Of a stretch of 64,000 nt of DNA, positions 12,747 through 24,690 are shown in pieces. The stretch is from the NCBI RefSeq assembly GCF_051622035.1, contig NC_135358.1, forward strand, positions 1,490,501-1,554,500, in the 5' to 3' direction. The stretch's first letter is position 1. Every line of letters begins with the position of its first letter. The notes beneath the pieces are model-generated. The model was not told the origin of the DNA and did not search any database. It saw only the letters and a list, made by a program, of their open reading frames with translations. The position numbers and the translations under genes are program-made. Origin of the DNA: Arctopsyche grandis. Taxonomy: Eukaryota > Arthropoda > Insecta > Trichoptera > Hydropsychidae.

Positions 12747-12786
12747 GCGGGATAGCTTTACTTTCGCGTCAGTAAAGCTATCCCGC
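12747..12786. repeat. Perfect 16-bp hairpin inside a dispersed repeat
   Basis: Left arm GCGGGATAGCTTTACT (12747-12762), loop TTCGCGTC, right arm AGTAAAGCTATCCCGC (12771-12786), with no mismatch. Related copies at 16780-16810 and 30890-30925 have ACTTTCGCGTCGGTAAA with no right arm, so the inverted arm is an addition specific to this copy. Confidence 0.9.
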
Positions 12787-12989
12787 ATAACAAAAATCGT
12801 AATTATGAATATTATTATTAAGAGGTTTTTTTTTCACAGTAATCTTCCCGAACATGCATACAACAAATCCTGAAAGGTCCATCGTAATTGGTTCAGTGGT
12901 TTAGGAGCCTATTCGAGACACACACACAGACATTCAATTTTATATATATATATATAGATAGATAAACACTATTATTTCTATTACATGTA

Positions 12990-13320
12990 AAGAAATTTAG
13001 TCCGATTCAGTTAGTGGTTTGGGAGATAATTGAATTCAAAAACTTAAAAAAAAGAGGACACCTATAAGGGGAGGTACCAATCCCGGTCAACTTAAAAATT
13101 TGACTTTGAAAATTTACATCGTGTCCATAAAAATTTCAGTAACCAATACTAAGTTTCGCTTCGATAGGACTAACGGTATTCAAAAAATCCCCAAAATACA
13201 CAGACACACACACACATTTTTTTAGATCATGAAAGCGTGATCAATGATCTATTCTGAGTTCGATTCAGTCAAAATCTCGAGTTCAAATTTTCGCATGATC
13301 ACAAAGCTTCATCTGTTGAA
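12990..13320 (+). mobile_element. 3' end of a LINE-like repeat (RTE-like), no coding part
   Basis: Contains AATCCCGGTCAAC, AACCAATACTAAGTTTCG, a CAGACACACACACACA stretch, and the end GAGTTCGATTCAGTC...TCGCATGATCACAAAGC. A shortened relative of the final segment occurs at 31070-31165. The resemblance to widespread insect RTE-type 3' ends is from memory and unproven. Confidence 0.4.
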
Positions 13321-13479
13321 TAAAATAGCGGATAATTGAAAAGTTAAATGAGTAATAAAATATAAAGATAATTAAATAAGTAGTAAAACTACAATGAAGG
13401 GAATGTCTTGCAACTGCAGCCTGTTCCGATAAATAAGAACAAGCTACAAATACAAAATCATCCGTGCGAGGCCCAAATG

Positions 13480-13805
13480 GAAGAGAGTATATTAAAATTT
13501 CACTCATACATCACATTTAAATTATAAAAATAGTGATGAGCGCAGATTACCAGACAAATATGTTAAACTATTATCCGATAATCTACGCTAAACAAGGTGG
13601 ATTCAGGCACATCAGCAACGATTTCATTGAGAAGTCGAATAGCTCTTGGAATAGGAGCCATTCTAAAAAGAGCTGTGCGAGCAGGAGGTACAGCCATCAA
13701 ATGATGATGTCTACCACGCACATATGTAGTTATTAGGGACATAAAGTCCCAACTGTTCCAGCAACAATGGGCATGAAGTATTACCACGTAGTAGCTGGAG
13801 AACAA
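13480..13805 (-). pseudogene. LINE reverse transcriptase C-terminal fragment
   Basis: The minus-strand frame 13563-13805 (80 codons) contains TTYVRGRHHHLMAVP, ARTALFRMAPIPRAIRLLNE. This matches the frame at 59263-59523 nearly residue for residue over about 40 residues, on the opposite strand. The downstream 3' UTR segment (CTCTTCCATTTGGGCCTCGC read on the minus strand, near 13470-13490) is also shared with 59555-59580. The pattern 'R.R.HHL.VP.ARTVLF.MAPIPRAIRLLNEI' is typical of the end of a non-LTR retrotransposon RT ORF (CR1/L2/Jockey-like). The copy is truncated upstream and stops early, so it is inactive. Confidence 0.65.
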
Positions 13806-13809
13806 AACG

Positions 13810-16610
13810 AATCAATGAAAAGTTTCTCCGAAGTTCAAGGCAATTATACCTATGCATGCCCCAAAGGAAAAGAGTAGGCTAAAGATATGGGTAATAATAA
13901 TGGGAAGAAAAGAATGAAGCACTTTATTTTCATGTTTCATGAAACGCTTTTCTATATTGTGTCCCACACTTGATGATCAGATAAAAACCAGTGACAAAAA
14001 CTGACTTGCCTAATTTTCTATGTTTGCGATTTTCGGTGACCGGTTTTATACGATTCTGTTTTCGAAAACAGTTCTCTTTGATTCTGGCCAACGCACTACT
14101 AAGCTTGCTTAGATTTAGCTTATTTTTTAGAATGCTTTCTGCTGTTTTTAGTTATTCGGTTATTACTTTTCATTGTGGTCTCCACAGGAAGGATGTTATC
14201 TTCAGAATCTGAAACGAAGAGTATCTATAAGCATAATATAAGGAATTAATGAAATAAGACTTTCTCTAATTCAATTTAACTCCAAATTTAGCCGAATCCA
14301 TTATCTCAGTTGCAAAATACACAATACCTGATAAAACAAGTCTCAATAAGTTTATGCTTACTTACACCAATTAACCACTATGTGGTAACTTTTTTGATAC
14401 CCTGTGTATAAATTGAGGTAGGACTATCGACTGCAGAAATCAACAAAATTATCTACGCGTACTAGGGGATGTTGTACGTTGAGGGATGGGGGTAGGGTCA
14501 GCTGGAACTAATCAACTCGCACACCATTAGTCATACCCCTTGAATTCCACATCGTCCTCAGGACAGGATCACGTACTGTAATTAATTCATTGATCGTATC
14601 TCGGATTTTCATTTGATTACGTATGAAATGTAAGTTAGGGTATAAAGCACACGTAGAGGTAAACTAGAGATTATTGTATGTATGTAGTATATGTACATAA
14701 GTAATTGTGTATTTAATTTAAAGTCAAATTAAAAAGGACCTCGTTTTAAAGTTTGCCAGTTTATTTTAAAAAGATAAACGTAACAAATTTGAAAAGTTTT
14801 GTCGTATTTCTCTTAACTGGTTCGAGTCTAGACGGGTTTTATAAGACTCGCGAATTTATTTTATCATGTTTTGTTTTGTAAAAAGTTTTTTACTGTAAAT
14901 TAAATTTAGGTACTGAATTAATTATTCAAAACTGTGCAAAAACGTTGGAAAATTTTTTTAAATTTTTTTTCCAAAACACAAATGTTTTTAATATTTTAAA
15001 ATTAACTCACGTTGGGCCGTAAACACAGCGTGTGTGTTTTTAAATCCTCCAAACTTCATACAAAAAATGTATTATTTTAAAGATTTAGTTTCAATATGTA
15101 ATACTAGCATATATGTATTTGTCCAATATATCGATAAATAAATTTAAAAAAATATATTTAAATGGTTTAAAGCTCGACTTTTTTCCCAATGACTTATCGA
15201 TAGCATTCCAAAATAATAATATTCAGAAAAGATTTCAAATCATCCGATATCGAAATTTACTGGGTTTTTCTCGCATGCATATTTTATGTACTTCTCAAAT
15301 TGAATATTTCATTCGAATGAATACAATGATCTATAAGATAGATATTGTTTATTGCATGAAAATATATTGAAATGTACATATATAAATTGTATTTATGTAC
15401 AAAATTGAATACAGCAATCACCACAGTTTGAGAAATACTGATCTGATAATTTATACGGTAGTAATGAAGTTGTAAAATTGAATTTTCAATTTATCTATAC
15501 AAAAGATTTGGGACTTATGTTTAATTTACTAAACCTGTTACTTTGGGAAAAATATTCCGACTCGTTATAAAAATAGTTTTCGGAAAATTCGGGAGATCCA
15601 AAATGAGTTAATATTATATTATATGTATATGTAAATGAAATATATGGAAATTAGAAATAAATATATAGATATAATATTACGATTTACATATATTAACTCA
15701 ATAATTCCATATATGTATTTTATAAAAAAAAAATTAAAATCAATATGTTATTTGTAATATCGTGCTCTAGAAGTGTTACAGAAAAGGGGCTGTCTTGTCC
15801 AAAGCACTTATCACTTTAAACTTGTTTCAAGAAATACATTTATTTTCACGTCCCGTGCGAAAAAGTCTGCTAAACATTTATCAGAAACTTTAACGAAAAT
15901 AAATAAATCGAAATGAAAATACACACTACATACATATGTGCACTCTGCAAACGTCGCTTTTAAAACCCACTTCACAGTTACTCTCAATTCTTAAAAAGCG
16001 CGTTCAAAATTAATTGAAATTTTACATCTCTCGATTAAAGTTTCAATCTTATTCGGGGATTTGAACGCGAAAACTCGATTTAAATATTTAAAAAGGTATT
16101 AAGACCTCTAGGGCCAGTTTCCGGTCTAAAGCGGGGGCTGTTCAATTAGCACACGCTTAACCATTATATTGAATTATTTATCGGAAGGTCGATGATATTT
16201 CATATCTACGTACATATGTATGCATATGTACATAATGTTATGGAATGGAATCATTATTATTTTAGTAATTTAGGTTGACGATTTCTGTATTTGCTGGTCG
16301 GCACGTGACTGGTTTGTGGTTCCCTCTCGCATGCACTCACCCTTACTAGTGATATGTAACGAATGCATTCACCACAAGGCAAATCCCTCCTTTTACACGG
16401 TGTAAAGTGAAGTGCATGCAATGGGAATTACGTTGAAGGTCTTGTGTATACGTATTCCATGCGTTATTGTCTGAAGAGAAATTTTTTGAACTGGAATTTG
16501 TAGCATTTATTGTTTTGTATTGATATATTTCCATATACATATATGTACATATGTATGATATATTTTAGTATGTAAATTATTTGGTTATTGATTTTATTAA
16601 TAATTTATAT
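13810..16610. other. AT-rich DNA, no gene seen
   Basis: No convincing coding region or repeat was found. Short frames at 13991 and 15113 are composition-driven. Confidence 0.4.
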
Positions 16611-16616
16611 TCAACT

Positions 16617-17075
16617 TGCTGAACCCGGCATTCCTTGCAATGCCACAATAACGTATGCAATTCCCGTTCCCGTTTCAAGTGATGATTGGAGCTCAACTAA
16701 CGTCTCTTCAAAACCTTGTCGTCATAAACCAACTGGTAACTTGGTTACCAACGAACACATTTCATTAACGACACAATGGCGCTTTAAACTTTCGCGTCGG
16801 TAAAATCGTAATTACGAATATTATTATTAAGAGGTTTTTTCCTGTTTTTATTTCATAGAAAGTTTCTCGGACATGCATACAACAAATCCTGAAAGTTCCA
16901 TCGTAATCGGTTGAGTGGCTTAGAACATATACGAGACGGACAGACAGACAAACAGGTGAAAACACACAGCGGTGCACGTGGCACGTGGTTTATTTTAGGT
17001 ACTTTTAAACATGCGAAAATAATGGGCCGTGCCTTGCACAGATTCAATTCAGACAAACAGACATTCAATTATATA
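16617..17075 (+). repeat. 'ACCCGGCATGCG' family (copy 2)
   Basis: Begins TGCTGAACCCGGCATTCC with GCAATGCCACAATAACG. It carries ACTTTCGCGTCGGTAAAATCG, then GGACATGCATACAACAAATCC and GGTTGAGTGGCTTAGAAC, and ends CAGACATTCAATTATATATA. It lacks the hairpin arm of copy 1. Confidence 0.7.
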
Positions 17076-17180
17076 TATATGTATGTATATAGATATTACA
17101 TACAAATGTATGTATATAATTGCCCAATAGAACAAACACGGATACGTAAGGCGCCCACAAACAGTACATATGTACATATT

Positions 17181-17620
17181 AACCAGCAGCGTGGTCTAGT
17201 GGTGAATGTTGAATTATTTCGTACTGGATGTTACGAGTTCGATTCCCCGCTAAGTCTCGTTGTTGGCCAGACCTTGATTTGTCTAGGTCGATCGTTTCTT
17301 ATCAGAATGTGCCAATTTTTCTGATTTTCATTGAAGCGATTCCTGTAAAATTGGCGTTTCCTTCCCAATTTTCTGTTGCGAACCTCTAGTTATTGTTATA
17401 TCTTAGGTTTCGCCATATTGCCCACCTTAGATGTCTCTGTGGTTGTTTATCGAATATAAAATTCGTATTGTTACATGAATGTTATTTATCGTATTAATAC
17501 GATATTTGTAATATCTGACGATAGATGTCAGATATTGTTTAGATTTACATGTATCTATGTAATAATTATGTGGACCAGGAAGGCGCATTTGGGGTTTACC
17601 TGTTAAGCCTCCCTGGTATA
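17181..17620 (+). repeat. tRNA-headed SINE, near full length (copy 2)
   Basis: The tRNA-like head has an A-box-like GTGGTCTAGTGGTG and a B-box GAGTTCGATTCCCC, so RNA polymerase III transcription is expected. The core follows (CCAGACCTTGATTTGTC, GATCGTTTCTTATCAGAAT, TTTCTGATTTTCATTGAAGC). The body then runs to a terminal hairpin at 17575-17616 (CCAGGAAGGC...GCCTCCCTGG) and TATA. It is almost identical to the copy at 35713-36163, which fixes both ends. No long open frame with meaning is present. Confidence 0.8.
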
Positions 17621-17624
17621 TTAA

Positions 17625-18710
17625 AAAAAAATGTATGTACATAGGTATATACGTAAATTTTAATAATAAGTTTTATCATTAGATTTATATAATAGTTGTA
17701 TTTTTTTTCAAAATATCAAAGATCATTCAACACATCAAATATTTTCCTGGTAAACGCCTTCGATAATTGAATCTAATAACTCTCCAATCACACCCTTATC
17801 AACAAGCAATTTATTATATAAGGGATACAACTTGCATACGAAAGCGGCGATCTTTGCACGATAAAAAAAAGGTTCATCTCCCCCTACAAAAGTGGGGTGT
17901 CCAAAATTTGCATGTTTATTCACGAAGAATTAAGTTGGGAGTGAGTCCTGGGACTTAGTGGAGCGGGAGGAGGGTGGTTTAGGTACCAACACGAACCAAA
18001 GCACCTCGGGGAGCCTAACGAGCCTAGGGGCAAATACATCGACATTTCCCCACCCCTCGTTTTTAGACTTTTAAAAAATATCGACACGTCCACTTGGGCT
18101 CTATCGAGGTCAACTTTGATAAATTTCAAAGTGCTTACATACGGGTATTTTTAGAATATTGATATTCTGCGTGTGCTTTATTATATCGAATGGAGATTAT
18201 GGCGTTTATTTCCAAGACATATTCGGCCGGTCTAAAGCAGCTTACCCGAGGGATACTAACGGGGGTTTCGGGGGTGTGAGATGGGGTGGTCCTGCACGCG
18301 AAACTTTAACTAGATTTACGGGTCAAGCCTCGATAACGACTAAACTTGCGGCCTATATATTCATATATCCGTGGTTTGGCCCTTAGATGACCTGAGCTAT
18401 CAATCTTCTTATATTACGTAATAATTAATATGTATATATAATACCTAAATAGTATCAAAGATCAGGGGTACATGTACATCTATGACGTCAAAATTGAAAG
18501 AAAAAAAAACAGGTAAGCTCTACCCGCGACTGTATATTTGAAGAATATAAGGAGTATTGATATAAATATTCACCTAAACACACAGCGAAAACTCCGGTCT
18601 CCGTGACGAGACAGAATGCCTTCCGATATTTGCGTTTTCTGTCATTTAACATTCTGTCTTTAATTTAACATGTAAAACGGTCACCTTAGCATCATATATA
18701 TGTACATACA
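17625..18710. other. No gene seen; patchy GC-rich stretch 17930-18060
   Basis: Between 17930 and 18060 G-rich words occur, but no repeat partner or coding signal was found. The remainder is AT-rich. Confidence 0.35.
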
Positions 18711-18714
18711 TATA

Positions 18715-19650
18715 TATTATATAATATCGCTATTCTGTGTGTCTGTCTGTGTATCTGAGATAACGCTCGCCATACTATAATAGTCGTTTTGATTCGACAT
18801 ACATACATATGTATGTATGTACGTCGCAGCTAAACCACAGCCAACAAAATGTACGAATATAATTACGAAAGATAAAACTTCTATATACATACATATATAC
18901 AGTTTGCATCCAATGTTTTCTCTGGGCTAATAGACGGCGCTCAGTCTATGAGCATTTTGAAATCTATTGTATTTTTTTAAATTAATTAATTAATTTTTCT
19001 ATTGGTGTTTTATATTGTTTATATATACATATGTAGGTAGGTAGGTAGTTTTTACCATTTTTTTTTTACATATTTAACAATTAAATTTTAAATTAAATAT
19101 ATTTAAAATAAATCTTAAATTAAATATATTTAAAAGTTATATGAAAAATTTCGACCGCGTGTGGATTAAACCGATGCGGTGCAAACGATCGAAAAGCGCC
19201 AGACAGACTGAACCACAGATTAACGACATATGTACCTTTTGCGTGCGCACTGCTCGCACTTACACTAAGCGAAATCTACCCGAAGTCCCGACATACCTAC
19301 CCTGTATACGTTCTGTGCTTCTGATACTTTAGTTCCAAATTTTTCCTTATTAAATTATTAAAAACTCGCCAAGAAAGATCGAACTCAATTTTAACAATTG
19401 CATCTGTGCACATCGAAAGGTTTCTCGTCATCTGATGTGCAATTTTTCATTGGTGAAGTCGAGAATTGCGTTTAAAGCAGCCATCCAGTTAATCTGTGGT
19501 TCAATCTGTCTGGTGCGTGTCGATCGTTTGCACCAAACCCGGATTGAACACAGGACCGACACATTACTTTTATTATTGTTTATTATCTAATAACTTAATA
19601 TGCCAACATCCATGCGATGATATTTCATCGGGTACGACACTAGTTGATCT
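18715..19650 (+). repeat. 'ATCGCTATTCTGT' family (copy 1), split by a foldback element
   Basis: Shares ATCGCTATTCTGTGTGTCTG, GAGATAACGCTCGCC, TACTATAATAGTCGTTT, GGTGTTTTATATTG and the closing GATGATATTTCATCGGGTAC...ACACTAGTTG with the uninterrupted copy at 32645-33055. The two halves (to about 19171 and from about 19554) are separated by an inserted element. Confidence 0.7.
19172..19553. mobile_element. Foldback (inverted-repeat) element, copy 1, left arm damaged
   Basis: Ends are inverted: GATGCGGTGCAAACGATCG near 19173 and its counterpart CGATCGTTTGCACC near 19532. The right arm (about 19364-19553) matches either arm of the element at 46322-46686, including GCATCTGTGCACATCGAAAGG. Only about the first 70 bp of the left arm remain and the rest is replaced by unrelated sequence. 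Comparison with the empty site near 32945 shows GGATTAAAC/GGATTGAAC on either side, an imperfect 8-9 bp target duplication. Confidence 0.7.
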
Positions 19651-19653
19651 ACA

Positions 19654-20450
19654 ATATAAAGTTAAATGACGATGGCATAATTATAGACGAATGAATTTAC
19701 CTGTATAGATTGAATGCACATACATATATTTCAATCAACTGAGATTGCAATACGATATTCAATTCATTGCAATCATATCAAATCATTTCAGATACGGAAC
19801 TCAAGCGTATAAATTTCTCACGTTACCAAACTGGACCAGTTTCACCATTTTCGCCAACAATGGCCACTCATATTGCCATTCTGGACGCACAGTGGTGCAT
19901 AATCCATTCCCGAAATTAAGTCCCATGAATATTAAAAGTGACTGTCGACGGTGCACGTCGCATTATTTTATTCCGATGGCGAACCCTCACCCTTCCGAAC
20001 TTTCCAGAGGGCTCTAACAAGACACGTTCGTCTGAGGATCATTGAGGGGATGATGGAGGGGTGGAGGGGGCGGGGGGGAGGAAGTGAGGTGGGTTTAGTC
20101 CGATTTTCCCCCTCGTTTCGTCGCAGACACGCGGGATTTGTGTTTTCTTTTCATCAAGACACGCGTAACGAACGGTTTAGCTTTGCGGAAAAATCCCAAT
20201 ATCAATTAAACCCTTGAAGGTTTTCCTCGTGCGATTATTTGACCAATTTTTACATTTTTCTCTTATAAAAGAGGCTTTAAAATCAAATATTCGCTGGTAC
20301 ATAATGATCTACGGATAACAAAAATAGGTTCGGTGATTATTGGTCACAAAGCGTTTGCCCAAAAGTCACTAAAATCTCTATAACGGAACATCAGGCAGCC
20401 GAAAAGTCCATCATACTAACGATAACTCGAGTGCCAAATTATAATTTTAT
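19654..20450. other. No gene identified; complex sequence 19840-20220
   Basis: 19840-20220 is less AT-rich, with overlapping open frames of 88-90 codons that show no recognisable motif. It includes a G-rich run near 20050-20090. A host regulatory element or unrecognised exon cannot be excluded. Confidence 0.3.
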
Positions 20451-20454
20451 TTTA

Positions 20455-20800
20455 TGACCCCGATACGCCTTCCTGGACAATTAATTACAAACAATGCAGC
20501 TTTTTATTATTACATAAATCGCTGTATATCCAGAAGTTGAAGAACACGAAATAACCATTAATTAATTAATTAATTACAGAATTAATCCATTGAGACATCT
20601 ATGAATTTAGATTTTGTACATAATTTTTACAAATTATACACACAATAAATACAGAAGATTTGTGATGGCAGGAAAGATGATTTTTTGCCAATTTCGAGGA
20701 ACCGTTTCAACAATGATCAGATAAAATTGGCAAACTCTGATAAGAAACGATCACTTGGTGCTAAAAATACACGCTACCATAATAAGCCACACTGCTGGCT
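20455..20800 (-). repeat. tRNA-headed SINE (copy 3)
   Basis: In minus orientation it has the core (TGATCGTTTCTTATCAGAG, TTTGCCAATTTTATCTGATC, GAAACGGTTCC), the ATAGATGTCTCAATGG segment and the beginning of the terminal hairpin (CCAGGAAGGCG at 20466-20476). The tRNA-like head is shortened. Confidence 0.65.
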
Positions 20801-20829
20801 TAATATTCCATATTTGCGATTTTCATGGT

Positions 20830-20920
20830 AAAAATTGTTATTAGTGATTAAACTGTTAAAAATTGTTATTAGTGATTAAAAATGGTTATTAGTGATTCTG
20901 CCATATAATCTACTGGTAAT
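20830..20920 (+). repeat. Short direct repeats of TTATTAGTGATT
   Basis: TTATTAGTGATT occurs three times within about 60 bp. The last is followed by CTGCCATATAATCTACTGG, matching the tail of the repeats at 9056 and 56738. Confidence 0.5.
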
Positions 20921-21199
20921 ATGAGCGCGCGATATAATTTTATTTTATTTTGAGTTGAGAAAGAACTATGGCGATTAAATATTGGATATATTGAGGATAT
21001 ACCCCGCATCGCCTTGCAAAAAAATAATATAGTATAATGTGTATGTATGTATATATGTACATATGTATGTGATGGTGTAAACAAATAGCGTTGGTTGATA
21101 TTGGTACTGATACAAGGCGAGAGTGACGATAATTCAAGATAGATTTTACAAACATCGATATTGAAATCATCATCGATATTGAAATCATCATCATCAATC

Positions 21200-21430
21200 A
21201 TTTAGCAGCATTTTAAACATCAACAAATCTTGAGATGCTGTAAGCTCAAACTTTGCGAGAAATAGGACAGGATTACCAATTTGTAGGAACCATTTCTAAT
21301 GAAATCAAACAAATTGTCAAACTCTGAATGGAAACGATCGACCTTGGAGTCACATATCCAAGGTCTGGCCAGCAACAATGCCAGGGACAGAACCCAATGG
21401 AAATCATTATACGCTAACTACTGATCTATG
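21200..21430 (-). repeat. tRNA-headed SINE (copy 4, truncated)
   Basis: Minus-strand head (AGTAGTTAGCGTATAATG), then the core: TGGCCAGACCTTGGATATG, GACTCCAAGGTCGATCG and TTTGATTTCATTAGAAATGG. The 3' end with the hairpin is missing. Confidence 0.6.
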
Positions 21431-21561
21431 CCGCTGATTAAAGTAAACAACCACGTGTGTTTAAATAAAAACCAGCTCATATTTTTTCACCATTTTATCG
21501 ATGACATAGAAGAATAACGTTTGATAATCTTCTGGAATATTTTATTTTATTTTACATATAT

Positions 21562-21830
21562 ATATACCAGAAAAGCCTAACAGGTAAACCTCAATGCGCC
21601 TTCCTATTAATTAATCACAAACATTGCAGCATTTTTTATTACATAAATCGCTGTATTTCGAAAGGCTGAAGAACATGAAATTAACAAATAATTAATAGGC
21701 AAACTATGATATGACAAGATCGACTTGGAGTCACAAATATCGAGGTCTGACCAGCAGCATTAAAGATCAAACCCGGTAACCTCTCGGTGCTTAACATAAA
21801 CGCAACCACCGATCCATACTCCTGGTTATA
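21562..21830 (-). repeat. tRNA-headed SINE (copy 5)
   Basis: Minus-strand head (GGTGGTTGCGTTTATGTTAA with B-box-like region) matches the copy at 9785. The core is partly deleted, but the terminal hairpin (AGGAAGGCGCATTGAGG...CCTGTTAGGC) and a TATA tail are intact at 21564-21604. Confidence 0.65.
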
Positions 21831-21839
21831 TATGTAAAT

Positions 21840-22525
21840 ATGTATGTAGACAGCAAACAACGGATAGTTATTGTGCAAGCCGCGAGTGTGTGAAAAAGTG
21901 TGATTGTCGTGTAAATTTTTTAAATTCCCTAATTAATTTACGATTCTTGTTCCGTTATGATATTGTGTACACCTAAATATGAGTTTTCGTGATTGTGCGA
22001 AAAGATAATTCGCCGGAATTTATTCGCGATTCATTAACGCAATAACAACAATTCAAAACAAACAATGCAATGTTGAAAACGGCTAATGAAGTTGTTAAGC
22101 AACTATTAAATGAGCTGTTTTGTATGTTTTTAACAATTTCTAAATCTGATAATGTTTTTTATTAATTTTATTGCTAATTTGTTTTCTTACACCTGCTGTG
22201 TTCGCTCGAAATTGAGCGTTCGTTTATTTATGAATGGAACTTCACAGATTAAATTTAATTATGTTAAATTAAAACACAGCTTCAAAGCTAAATTACATAA
22301 ATACATAAGACATAATCACCGGAATAAAAGCAGCACACGCTTTATACCGATTAGTGACAATTAAAAGCCAACGCGTTGCTTACTGGATATGGGAGAGGTA
22401 ATTTTTTCAATTCCCGGTCGTAATTTATTCAATTTTTGCTGTATTTGACTTGACCCACATTCATGTCAAACTATTCAATAAATTTTACTCCAACGTGTAT
22501 GCACGTACCTACATACATATATATA
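21840..22525. other. AT-rich DNA, no gene seen
   Basis: No repeat match or credible coding signal. A 70-codon frame at 22152-22364 is composition-driven. Confidence 0.35.
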
Positions 22526-22529
22526 TATA

Positions 22530-23887
22530 CACAGTACACTCTTAATTATCCGGGCTAATGCTGGGGAGGGAGGACACGGATAACTGAAACACACGGATAA
22601 TCCAAATCATCAAATTTTGACTTGGTTTCGAGTATAATATCATATTGACAACACACATTTTTGTTTCATAATTTTAATACTCATTATTTATTAAGAAAAA
22701 CGCTTATAGTTAAGCAGATGTGTGGTCATTAGTAGTCACCGGAGCCTGAGGGGGCCGTGTATTGTTCAAAGGTTGTAAATGCATTGTTAAAGGTTTGCCG
22801 AACAATGGATAGCACTGTGACTATCCTACCTCTAGTCATTAGTATCTATAGTTAGTACTACGGTTGCCAAAATATAAAAAAAATCTAGTCAACCAGCCAG
22901 ACGAAACATTGAAATTGTCTACTAATTCTAATTTTTCATGGAAAAACTTGGCTGTTTCCATACACATTTGACCGCTAATTGGTATTCCTTCTGCTCATTT
23001 TTGATTTAACTATATATTAAGTATAGTTGCAACCAAATCTTCGTATCTTGACATTTTCATACTTTTTCGTAGCGAAGGACCTGCAGAACTATCGCAATCT
23101 CTCGCGAACGCCTCTAACTTATTTTTTTGTTTAACTATATTTCGAACAGGTATGTAATTCTGAAATATTTTCGAGTTAATAGCAAAGAAAATAATTTCAC
23201 ACACAAAGTACCATAATTGATAAAAATTAAACACACGTATAAAAAAAAAATCTGCTCTAAATACACGCCCTTGTTACTTCTTCGATGAACAAAAGCGACT
23301 GAAAGAATTGACGCAATAGAAAAATACATTTAAAAACGGAACGAAAAACATTTCTGTGTGACATCAAATAAACACGCATATTTACGGTCACAATCAATCG
23401 GTGCGTCTCATTATCATAAGAATGTAATGTGCTATTTAATCATATTATAGCTTTCATTCTTTTCCTTTTCATTTGTTTATTTTGTATTTACCTTTTTCAT
23501 TTGTTTTTTATATTTGTAAATTTCAATTTCTTCTTATATTCTATCTTATAACCTTTTCCAAATATTTTAATACTATAGTTTAATTATGCAATGTACTACA
23601 TATTTTGTCATGCCTTTATTCTTTACTTTTTAATTTGTTTTCCTTATATTTATCTTTTTCATTTTTGTAAAAATCTATTATTGGACTCGGATGTTACATA
23701 TATTATTTATTTACTTTTTGTTTTTTTTATACCTATCTCTGTACATCCTGTCTGTTGATTTTTCAATTAATAAAATAAAAATAAAAAATAAAAAATAAAA
23801 TAAGAACAAAATTTAATTAATTAAAAAACGTTAATTAATATTTTTCAAGCACGGATAATCCGCACCCGGATAATCGAGAGTACAGTG
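22530..23887. mobile_element. Non-autonomous pogo/Tigger-like DNA transposon
   Basis: Ends are CACAGTACACTCTTAATTAT and, reading inward from the other side, CACTGTACTCTCGATTATCC. These are about 22-24 bp imperfect inverted repeats flanked by TA (22528-22529 and 23888-23889). Subterminal CGGATAAT/CGGATAAC words repeat near both ends, as is usual in pogo-like elements. No transposase-like frame is present in the 1.36 kb, so it is non-autonomous. The interior holds a separate 100-bp insertion (22735-22834) and a T-rich stretch. Confidence 0.7.
22735..22834. mobile_element. Short inserted element, copy A (hairpin arm deleted)
   Basis: Runs from GTCACCGG to CCTACCTCTA and is flanked by a perfect 10-bp duplication GTCATTAGTA (22725-22734 and 22835-22844). 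The same element, 131 bp long, lies at 26077-26207. This copy lacks about 31 bp corresponding to one arm of an internal hairpin. No terminal inverted repeats or poly-A tail are visible. Confidence 0.7.
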
Positions 23888-23891
23888 TATA

Positions 23892-24690
23892 TTCAAAATA
23901 TAAGGCAAGCATCTATGTACGTACATGTGTATGTACCAAGAAGAGTATATATTATATTCAGCAAGCATACACATGTTCAATCATGCGACACAATTTTCTT
24001 GACATGAGTGACAATAATAGTGCCTTTGACATGTCAGTTTCCATGAAAAGGCTTTTTTCGGGGTCTTAGAATGTACCCAAACTGACTCCTACTGAAATAT
24101 AATATCATATATGTATTATGTATGCAGATAACGATCGAGTTCACAAGCGAGACGAAGAATTTTGGATGTGTTGGACTCTCGAACACGTTGGGTAATGTAA
24201 TATAAATATTTAAAAAGCGTGCACTTTTTTAGCGAGCACAAAGCCCCCGGGTTCAAGTAGTGCTCCATTGTGTTCCCGTTCGACGAAGGGGGTTTTAAAT
24301 GTAACGATGGGTCTGCGTGACGTTGTCAGTGGCAGAAGGGAACTCCCAGGGGGTATTTGAAACCCCATGGTGTTGCGTATGCAACATCAAATGCCACGGG
24401 GCTCCACCAAATGGGAAACGCAAATAAATCGATTCCTTTCTCGAGAGTGGGATTCAATCTGGAATGTGAAATTTTCGGTCACGTTTCGAAATCGGGAGAA
24501 GTTTCTCGGAGCACCGGAGCAGGTACTTTCGAAACGAAAATTTGATCAGCATAAATTAAAATTTTGTCGCAGAGGGTGGGTGGCACGCAATGTCTTTTAA
24601 TTTATTTCGTTCTGATGTGTAAGTTTTGCGCTATTAATATTGAGGTGTGACGAAAAAGTTTCAACGCTTCGTTTGTCTGAGCAAAATTCA
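23892..24690. other. No gene seen; less AT-rich stretch 24220-24600
   Basis: The 24220-24600 region has higher complexity and two overlapping frames of 62 and 77 codons without recognisable motifs. It could be a conserved non-coding element. Confidence 0.3.

Larger units (their letters stand above)
12484..12965 (+). repeat. 'ACCCGGCATGCG' family (copy 1), expanded by a TA microsatellite
   Basis: Starts AGCTGAACTCAGCATGCG with GCAATGCCACAATAACGCATG. It contains the ACATGCATACAACAAATCC and GGTTCAGTGGTTTAGGAGCC segments, and ends with ACACACACAGACATTCA and TATATA. A run of about 76 bp of TA (12554-12629) interrupts it. A hairpin specific to this copy lies at 12747-12786. Confidence 0.75.

Noticed and set aside
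17184..17260. Functional tRNA gene
   Set aside because: A- and B-box-like sequences are present but no cloverleaf closes, and the segment is the head of a SINE with several copies.
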